Shown here piece by piece: positions 57,382 through 64,000 of a stretch of 64,000 bases of DNA (within the stretch, counting starts at the first letter, position 1; each line of letters starts with the position of its first letter). Source of the DNA: Desulfosoma sp. (lineage in GTDB: Bacteria; Desulfobacterota; Syntrophobacteria; Syntrophobacterales; DSM-9756). The stretch spans positions 124,001 to 188,000 of the forward strand of contig JBBFKY010000006.1 of the NCBI GenBank assembly GCA_037481875.1, read 5' to 3'. The notes beneath the pieces are model-generated. The model had not been told where the DNA came from, did no database searches, and saw only the letters and a list, made by a program, of their open reading frames with translations. The translations under genes were made by a program, and so were the position numbers.

Positions 57382-58371
57382 ATGGGCATCGCAGCGGAAG
57401 CACTCAAGGATTTCAAGGGCTTCAACCCGAAGAAGCTCCCCGAAGTGGAACCGCTTTCTCCCGGCCATCGAGCCTGTCAGGGGTGCGGCGAGATTCTGGC
57501 GCTGCGTCAAGTGCTTAAGGCTTTGGGAGAAAACGTCATTGTAGCCAGTGCCACAGGGTGCATGGAAATCGTCACCTCGCCCTTTCCGCAGACGGCGTGG
57601 CGGGTGCCTTGGATTCATGTGGCCTTTGAAAACGCCGCAGCGGTTATAAGCGGTGTGGAATCGGCTTACAAGGCGCTGAACCGCAAGGGGAGAATCAATC
57701 AACCCGATGTGGTCTTTTTGGCCTACGGGGGGGACGGCGGCACGGCGGACATCGGCTTGCAGGCCTTGAGCGGGGCTCTGGAACGGGGACATAATTTCAT
57801 CTATGTTTGTTTGGACAACGAAGCCTACATGAACACGGGAATTCAGCGTTCTTCGTCGACCCCTTACGGAGCCATGACCACCACGTCACCTCCGGGTAAG
57901 AAAAGCATCGGGCAGCGCACCTGGAAAAAGAACGTGGCCTACATTGCGGCGGCTCACGGCATTCCGTACGTGGCCACCGCGTCACCCGCCTTTGCTCTGG
58001 ATCTCATGAACAAGGTCAAAAAGGCGGCCATGATTCCGGGACCGGCGTATTTGCACATCTATTCACCGTGCCCGACGGGATGGCGTCATGAAACGGATTT
58101 GGCCATCGAGGTGGCTCGGTTGGCGGTGCAAAGCAAAGTCTTTCCGCTTTATGAAGTCATTGACGGCAAATGGATTTTGTCACGAAAGATCGCGAAACCC
58201 AAGCCGGTCAGTGAATACTTCAAGGTGCAGCGCCGCTTTCGGCACCTGACGGAAAAGGACATTGAAGAGATTCAGCGTCGCGTGGACGAAGAATACGAAG
58301 AGCTGCTGCGACGCTGTGCCATGAGCGGTGAGCCCGAAAAGAAGGAAGCCGAGGAAGCCAAGGAAGACTGA
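57382..58371 (+). CDS. porB: Pyruvate:ferredoxin oxidoreductase beta subunit
   Basis: Thiamine-diphosphate-binding subunit of 329 residues. [20 protein letters not shown] supplies two cluster cysteines, [10 protein letters not shown] the next, and [20 protein letters not shown] with [14 protein letters not shown] is the TPP/Mg motif. The tail is Glu/Lys-rich. ATG directly follows the porA stop. Confidence 0.94.
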   Translation: MGIAAEALKDFKGFNPKKLPEVEPLSPGHRACQGCGEILALRQVLKALGENVIVASATGCMEIVTSPFPQTAWRVPWIHVAFENAAAVISGVESAYKALNRKGRINQPDVVFLAYGGDGGTADIGLQALSGALERGHNFIYVCLDNEAYMNTGIQRSSSTPYGAMTTTSPPGKKSIGQRTWKKNVAYIAAAHGIPYVATASPAFALDLMNKVKKAAMIPGPAYLHIYSPCPTGWRHETDLAIEVARLAVQSKVFPLYEVIDGKWILSRKIAKPKPVSEYFKVQRRFRHLTEKDIEEIQRRVDEEYEELLRRCAMSGEPEKKEAEEAKED

Positions 58372-58680
58372 GTGTTGAAGGGCGCATGTGGTTTTCGGCG
58401 TCCCGGAACGGTGTTCGAAAGCGGTTGTCTTCCTGGAAGCGAGGGCCTTCAGGTTGCACGACTTGCCGGCCGAAAGCCGACGTTCCGGAAAAAACTCCAG
58501 GTTCCAGTTTGGCGGGGCGATGTATCGCCTCGCCCCTGGTTCGAAACGGTCTTCGATGCAGCGGTTTGAGAGGATTTCGGACATCTTGTGGTAGCGGTTG
58601 GGTTTGCCCTTGACAAAAAGCCCTGCCTTTGCTACTGATGCGCGGCGCTTTCGGGAAGACCTTTTTGAAAGCGCCTCCAT
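58372..58680. repeat. Intergenic DNA with GC-rich hairpin before tRNA-Asn
   Basis: 309 bp, no gene. 58514-58536 forms a hairpin, GGGGCG/CGCCCC, with alternative inner pairing GGCGA/TCGCC. Neighbouring text resembles 48925-48955, supporting a dispersed repeat. Confidence 0.5.
58610..58638 (+). promoter_or_regulatory. Promoter of tRNA-Asn
   Basis: TTGACA (58610-58615), 17-bp spacer, TACTGA (58633-58638), 43 bp before the mature 5' end. Confidence 0.6.
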
Positions 58681-58756
58681 TCCCCGGTAGCTCAATCGGC
58701 AGAGCGGGTGGCTGTTAACCACTAGGTTGGCGGTTCGAGTCCGTCCCGGGGAGCCA
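58681..58756 (+). tRNA. tRNA-Asn (anticodon GTT)
   Basis: Acceptor TCCCCGG/CCGGGGA, G, encoded CCA. Anticodon arm GGTGG-CTGTTAA-CCACT gives GTT. D and T arms are standard. It marks the border between housekeeping genes and an accessory island, as expected for an integration target. Confidence 0.97.
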
Positions 58757-58795
58757 AGAATTCATCCGTGAATTTCAGCGGTTTTTCGCGAACGT

Positions 58796-58827
58796 AAGAC
58801 CCCGTGGGGTGATCCCTTCGGGGTCTT
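58796..58827 (+). terminator. Terminator of tRNA-Asn
   Basis: AAGACCCC (58796-58803) pairs with GGGGTCTT (58820-58827), followed by GTCGTTT. Confidence 0.6.
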
Positions 58828-59171
58828 GTCGTTTCCGGCATGACCGTGCCGCCTGACGCCCGCGAGCTCATTGACCCGATTCGACATGACTTCCCGCCGA
58901 TTTGCGCCAATCGCATACCGAGCCGCTGCAATGTAGCGCTAGTTGAAGACCCTGAGGCGTTTACGGAAAGAAGCTTTACTGCTCCGTGCCCGCGCGAAGC
59001 CTTCATTCGCGAGTTAGCGGAAGTTTGTCGTAAAAGAGCCCACACTGACCGATTTTAGTCCAGTAAGTCCCTCAAAACACGTCGCTGAAGGGGGCACAAT
59101 CTGATTTTAGGGGTGCACAAGGAGGCCGTTGAAGAGGTTCGCTTTCATCATCCGGAACCTGACACCTAGCA
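58828..59171. other. Unassigned DNA at the island border
   Basis: 344 bp without a recognisable gene. A 72-codon frame (58840-59058) and an opposite frame exist but show no family features or ribosome-binding sites. No copy of the tRNA-Asn 3' end was found here or further into the window. Confidence 0.4.
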
Positions 59172-59714
59172 ATGAATCCAACAGAACCCTCGAACGCAAA
59201 CACAAACGGAATGCTAAGACTCTTCGTCCACGGCATACCGAAGCACGGTTTCTGGAACCACGACCGCTTCTGCCGAGGCGTCTTGACCGTGGATGACGTC
59301 GTGGTCCGCGGCCGCCTCTTCGAGACACCCTCCGGAATCCCCGTCCTGATTGTTCCGGAGGAGGACATCCTCACCGTCGGGACCAACAATCCGCCCGCCG
59401 ACGCGGCCACGCAAGCGCGCGTCGTGGCCCACACGCCCAATCCCGAGTTAATCCCCAACCGGCCTCCGAAGAAGGGCACAGGCCCGCCCTGGGGGCCCGT
59501 GTACGGGGAGCTTCTGAGCTTCGACGACCCAGAGACCCGCCTTCCGGCCATTGACCGACTGGAGGGATTTCATCCCGACGGCCCCTGCCTGTACCGGCGC
59601 ATCCTGACTTCGGCGCAGGTCCACGGAATCGTGGTTCCGGCATGGCTCTATGTTGCTGATGTAACTGAATATCTCGGTTTCAATCCGCTTCCGTCAGGCA
59701 AATGGCGATCGTGA
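59172..59714 (+). CDS. Gamma-glutamylcyclotransferase-like protein
   Basis: 180 residues of the GGCT/AIG2 fold. LRLFVHGIPKHGFWNHDRFC corresponds to the YGTLxxG nucleotide-like loop, and VYGELLSFDDPETRLPAIDR with LEGFHPDGPCLYRR holds the usual catalytic Glu region. Between them is a Pro-rich insert (~75-105). Substrate unknown. First gene of the island after tRNA-Asn. Start ATG 59172 has only a weak ribosome-binding site; ATG at MLRLF (codon 14) is an alternative. Confidence 0.75.
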   Translation: MNPTEPSNANTNGMLRLFVHGIPKHGFWNHDRFCRGVLTVDDVVVRGRLFETPSGIPVLIVPEEDILTVGTNNPPADAATQARVVAHTPNPELIPNRPPKKGTGPPWGPVYGELLSFDDPETRLPAIDRLEGFHPDGPCLYRRILTSAQVHGIVVPAWLYVADVTEYLGFNPLPSGKWRS

Positions 59715-59821
59715 AAGCCGACTCGATCAACCCACGGATTTCCTTTGCTTTTCTCTTGCCAACGATATAACATACGTCATTAAATTCGAGCAGGAGCCGT
59801 AGTCTGTTATTCAGACGAGAG

Positions 59822-60061
59822 GTGCAGCGAACGGACACAGACGGTCGAAGTCTTTCGGCATTGGTAAAAGAGATACGACGTGAGCTTTCCTTGAGCCAGG
59901 AAGACCTGGCGCGGCAGCTCGGCGTCAGTTAAGCGACCGTCAACCGATGGGAGAACGGTCTATCCGAGCCTGCCAAGCTCGCAAAGACCCAACTGTAGAG
60001 CTTTTGTAAGAAGATATCCGGTCAGGGCAAGTTGACGTTTCCGGAGGGTGAGCACAGATGA
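59822..60061 (+). pseudogene. Decayed XRE-type HTH regulator with two in-frame stops
   Basis: Reading from GTG 59822 gives an XRE helix-turn-helix, KEIRRELSLSQEDLARQLGVS, then TAA (59930-59932), then ATVNRWENGLSEPAKLAKTQ, then TAG (59996-59998) before SFCKKISG and a final TGA at 60059-60061. Homologous domains read through both positions, typically an aromatic residue at the first and Glu/Asp at the second. One base change each explains both stops. The ending ATGA overlap with the next small gene is preserved. Probably once the regulator of the hsd operon. Confidence 0.8.
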
Positions 60062-60183
60062 CGAGCGAACTCGAAAAACATAAACCACCGCTGGCACTTA
60101 AACAGATTGAGGAATTGGCCCGGGCTCTGGGCGAGCGGGGCAAGTGCCTCTTACAGGAATTCTTCCCCGGAGAGGAGAGCTGA
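60058..60183 (+). CDS. 41-residue protein upstream of hsdM
   Basis: Begins [20 protein letters not shown] and ends [15 protein letters not shown] overlaps the stop of the decayed HTH gene, GGAGGGTGAGCACAG lies before it, and hsdM starts two bases after its stop. The tight packing argues for a real small gene. Function unknown; it may be a helical adaptor or a leader for translational coupling. Confidence 0.6.
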   Translation: MTSELEKHKPPLALKQIEELARALGERGKCLLQEFFPGEES

Positions 60184-60184
60184 C

Positions 60185-61737
<1,553 letters not shown>

Positions 61738-61741
<4 letters not shown>

Positions 61742-63435
61742 CGCCGGAACAGCTTCAAGAGCTTCTTCAGTGTGGCGAGGCGCTGGACGTTGAGTTCAAA
61801 GGAGAAGAGCGCAATGCTCTCTCGGACAACGAGTTGGTGGAAGCCATTGTGTGCCTAGCGAACCGTTCGGCCAGCACCCCCGGCTGGCTCCTCATTGGGG
61901 TCGAGGATGACGGGCGCGTGACCGGTGCCCGCCCCAGACAAGAATCTGGTCGCACCGATCCCTTACGGCTTGCTGCACTCATCGCCAATCGCACGCGTCC
62001 ATCGCTGAGCGTTCGTGTTTTCGTCGTGCCTTGGGAAGACAAAGAGGTTTTAGCCATCGAAGTGCCTACATCTCCAACCCCCGTGGCTACCACAGGCGGG
62101 AAGTATCTCCGCCGCGCCTTGGGCAGTGATGGCAAACCCTGCTGCGTCCCGATGTACTTCCACGAAATGCACGCGCGGCAAGCAGACCGGGGCGTTGAGG
62201 ACTACTCGGCTCTGGTGATACCCGAGGCCCGCTGGGGGGATTTAGATCCGCTGGCATTTGAGCGCTTTCGCCGGAGTATCCGCGAACGCCGAAACGGCGA
62301 CGTGACGCTCCTCCAGCTCTCCGACTTAGATCTAGCCAAGGCGCTGGGAGCGGTGGAAGCCAACGACCAAGTCCACGCCATTCGGGTGCTAGGCCTTTTG
62401 CTCTTTGGCAAGGAAGAGGCGCTGCGACGGCTCCTCCCTACCCACGAAGTTGCCTTCCAAGTTCTCAAGGGGCAAAAAGTGGAGGTCAACGACTTTTTCC
62501 GCTGGCCGCTCCTGCGCGTCCTGGAAGAGTTCGAACAGCGCTTTGCCGCTCGGAACCGAGAAGAGGAAATCCAGGTAGGACTTTTCCGGATCGGTGTTCC
62601 GGATTATTCTCCGGCGGCTTTTCGAGAGGGATTGGCCAATGCGCTGGTGCATCGCGACTATACTCGTCTTGGGGCTGTGCACGTGCAATGGCACCCTGAC
62701 CACATGGAAATCTCAAACCCAGGCGGATTCCCCTAGGGTGTCAGGTTGGACAACTTGCTGGTGACGCAGCCTCGGCCGCGTAACCCCTTGCTCGCCGACG
62801 CATTCAAGCGGGCGTGCATCGTCGAGCGCACCGCCCGGGGCATCGATACCATCTTTTACGAGCAGCTACGCAATGGCCGGCCCGTGCCGTCTTATGAACG
62901 CAGCAATGAAAGCGGGGTGGTGCTCCTTCTCCCAGGCGGCGAGGCCAATCTCGATTTTGTTCGTCTGGTAGTTGAGGAATCCCGAGCCGGACGTGGACTT
63001 GGACTGGATGACCTGCTCATCCTGAATGCCCTTTGGCAGGACCGGCGTCTGACCACCGAGGAAGCTGTGTGTTTCACCCAGAAACCGGCAGCCGAAGTCA
63101 GGGCTGTGCTCAACCGCCTCGTGGAAATGGGTCTTATTGAGGCGCGGGGCGAGCGCAAGGGGCGCTCTTGGCACCTTTCGGCCACCACCTACCGCCGCCT
63201 AGGCAAGCCTGCGGCTTATGTGCGCCAGCGGGGCTTCGAACCGCTGCAGCAGGAGCAGATGGTACTGCAGTATGTGGAAAAGCACAGGCGTATCACGCGC
63301 AAGGTGGCGGCGGAGCTGTGCCGGATCGGCCCGTACCAAGCGACGCGTTTGCTAGCCAGGCTCGTTGAGGATGGACGCCTCATCCGTCACGGCGAGCGAA
63401 AGGCGGCCAGATATGAGCGGGGGCAAAAAATATGA
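61738..63435 (+). pseudogene. AlbA/Schlafen-type ATP-binding protein interrupted by an amber codon
   Basis: A 566-codon frame with one TAG at codon 333 (62734-62736). Before it: AlbA_2/Schlafen-like domain (LDVEFKGEERNALSDNELVE, WLLIGVEDDGRVTG) and the beginning of a GHKL-type ATPase (EGLANALVHRDYTRLG, MEISNPGGFP). After it the same frame continues GVRLDNLLVTQPRPRN and a winged-helix C-terminus (RITRKVAAELCRIGPYQATR). Homologues usually have Glu at the stop, so GAG to TAG is the simplest explanation. Such proteins often lie between hsdM and hsdS. ATGA overlap with hsdM. Readthrough is possible but unproven; a TTG at 62746 could restart the second half. Confidence 0.85.
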
Positions 63436-63467
63436 GCGCGCTCATAAGTTTTGGAGAACCGCTCATA
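63412..63467. promoter_or_regulatory. Four TATGAGCG half-sites in dyad arrangement
   Basis: TATGAGCG occurs at 63412-63419 and 63431-63438 on the plus strand and at 63439-63446 and 63460-63467 on the minus strand. The middle two form a perfect 16-bp palindrome and the outer two flank it at 11 and 13 bp. The block overlaps the stop codon of the ATPase gene and precedes the MNT/HEPN pair. It looks like an operator. Confidence 0.6.
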
Positions 63468-63533
63468 TATTTGAGCGCCGTCGATAAAAATGCACGTGTG
63501 CGTTTATTTGTGCGGTGCGTGTGTTTCTCGGCA

Positions 63534-63617
63534 GGTACGGGGTGGCAGCAGGCCGAGGCCGCGCGGCTGGATGCGGCCATCGCTAGGAACCTCAAGGAGC
63601 TGGGCTATGACCTTTGA
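63534..63617 (+). pseudogene. Fragment of an hsdM 3' end
   Basis: Frame reading [20 protein letters not shown] and KELGYDL, closely like the tail of type I methylases and similar to the end of hsdM in this window ([20 protein letters not shown]). Only the last ~28 codons remain, suggesting deletion or recombination involving a second hsdM copy. Upstream in-frame sequence (63432 onward) is not hsdM-like. Confidence 0.7.
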
Positions 63618-63894
63618 GCAGCTAATGGAGAGACGGGAGGAGATCCTGCGGATCGCCGCCAAGCACGGCGCCCGCAACGTGCGCGTGTTTGGCTCTGTGG
63701 CCCGCGGCGAAGCGGACGAGGAAAGCGACATCGATCTCATTGTCGAATTCGAGCCCGGACGCAGCCTGCTCGACCACGCGGCGCTCTGGCTCGAACTGCA
63801 GGAGCTGCTCGGCCGCAAGGTGGACGTGGTGAGCGATCGCGGCATCAAGCCCCGCATCCGGGATCGGGTGCTCAAGGAGGCCGTGCCCCTATGA
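63607..63894 (+). CDS. MNT-type nucleotidyltransferase antitoxin (MntA-like)
   Basis: 95 residues. [20 protein letters not shown] has the GSxARG and DxD motifs of minimal nucleotidyltransferases. In HEPN/MNT systems this protein inactivates the HEPN RNase by AMPylation. It starts inside the hsdM remnant's last codons and overlaps the next gene by ATGA. Confidence 0.92.
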   Translation: MTFEQLMERREEILRIAAKHGARNVRVFGSVARGEADEESDIDLIVEFEPGRSLLDHAALWLELQELLGRKVDVVSDRGIKPRIRDRVLKEAVPL

Positions 63895-64000
63895 GAGACC
63901 CGAAGGAGCGCCTGCGGGACATCCTGGATGCCATCGCTCGGATCGAGCGCTACGCCTCCCGAGGCCGCGAGGCCTTCGAGCAGGACGAGCTCATCCAGGT
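63891..64000 (+). CDS. HEPN-domain toxin (HepT/DUF86-like), cut by window edge
   Basis: Only the first 36 residues are visible: [20 protein letters not shown], then [17 protein letters not shown]. This is the typical beginning of DUF86/HepT proteins, predicted RNases with an RxxxxH motif further on (outside the window). ATG overlaps the mntA stop, the normal arrangement of the pair. Confidence 0.85.
   Translation, partial: MRDPKERLRDILDAIARIERYASRGREAFEQDELIQ

Noticed and set aside
58722-59045. 107-codon minus-strand frame ending in tRNA-Asn
   Set aside because: Its C-terminus is antisense tRNA sequence, a common artefact, and the rest is unrecognised.
63412-63480. CRISPR-like repeats
   Set aside because: Units are only 8 bp, in both orientations, with short uneven gaps; this fits an operator rather than an array, and no cas genes are present.

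Overview
The window reads as chromosome of a GC-rich anaerobic Desulfobacterota (deltaproteobacterium), most likely a sulfate reducer of the Syntrophobacter/Desulfacinum/Desulfosoma type. This rests on gene content, not on a database search: formate-tetrahydrofolate ligase, FolD, MetF/MetV and a CooC-like ATPase (Wood-Ljungdahl methyl branch and CODH maturation), a large heterodisulfide-reductase-like flavoprotein cluster, a four-subunit pyruvate:ferredoxin oxidoreductase and one selenocysteine-containing MvhD.

Layout. 1-2212: gyrB (cut by the window edge) and dnaN, both on the minus strand, next to a 0.5 kb intergenic region with one perfect DnaA box. 2759-5487: fhs and folD. 6012-16545 (minus): a GcvH-like Cys-rich protein, hdrC, hdrB, a 1,493-residue HdrA-GltD-HdrA fusion, a second double HdrA and mvhD, behind a good sigma-54 promoter. 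16817-20303: divergent histidine kinase, NtrC-type regulator and archaemetzincin. 20459-22628: selenoprotein mvhD, metV, metF. 22813-26841: cooC, a lone IMP cyclohydrolase domain, purD, purE, tsaC. 26838-30106: a MurG-HEAT fusion and mraY. 30143-34771: UDP-glucose dehydrogenase, a sensor kinase and a cobalamin adenosyltransferase. 34917-39059: CIRCE-controlled groESL, rpoZ, dnaJ. 39458-44347: a Gld-type ABC exporter. 44372-50803 (minus): LysM endopeptidase, an EF-G paralogue, a RecA-fold ATPase, an unknown protein and queF. 51126-55188: small Cys-rich protein, tadA, two tRNA-Ser genes, dnaX, ybaB, recR. 55359-58371: porCDAB. 58681 to the end: tRNA-Asn followed by an accessory island with a decayed HTH gene, hsdM, an AlbA/Schlafen-type ATPase gene broken by an amber codon, an hsdM tail fragment and an MNT/HEPN pair.

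How the parts fit. Fhs, FolD and MetFV carry the methyl branch between formate and methyl-THF. The Hdr/MvhD proteins are candidates for exchanging electrons between NAD(P)H, ferredoxin and a low-potential partner for the MetFV step. Por supplies or uses reduced ferredoxin and CooC serves nickel insertion into CODH. In Moorella one operon holds metFV, hdrCBA and mvhD; here the same parts are split into two units flanking a two-component system that probably controls the hdr unit through sigma-54.

The strongest leads are the Sec-MvhD/MetVF unit, the sigma-54-controlled HdrA-GltD-HdrA cluster with its apparently lipoyl-site-less GcvH-like protein and internal terminator, the MurG-HEAT/MraY pair, and the half-decayed defence island with repeated TATGAGCG sites.
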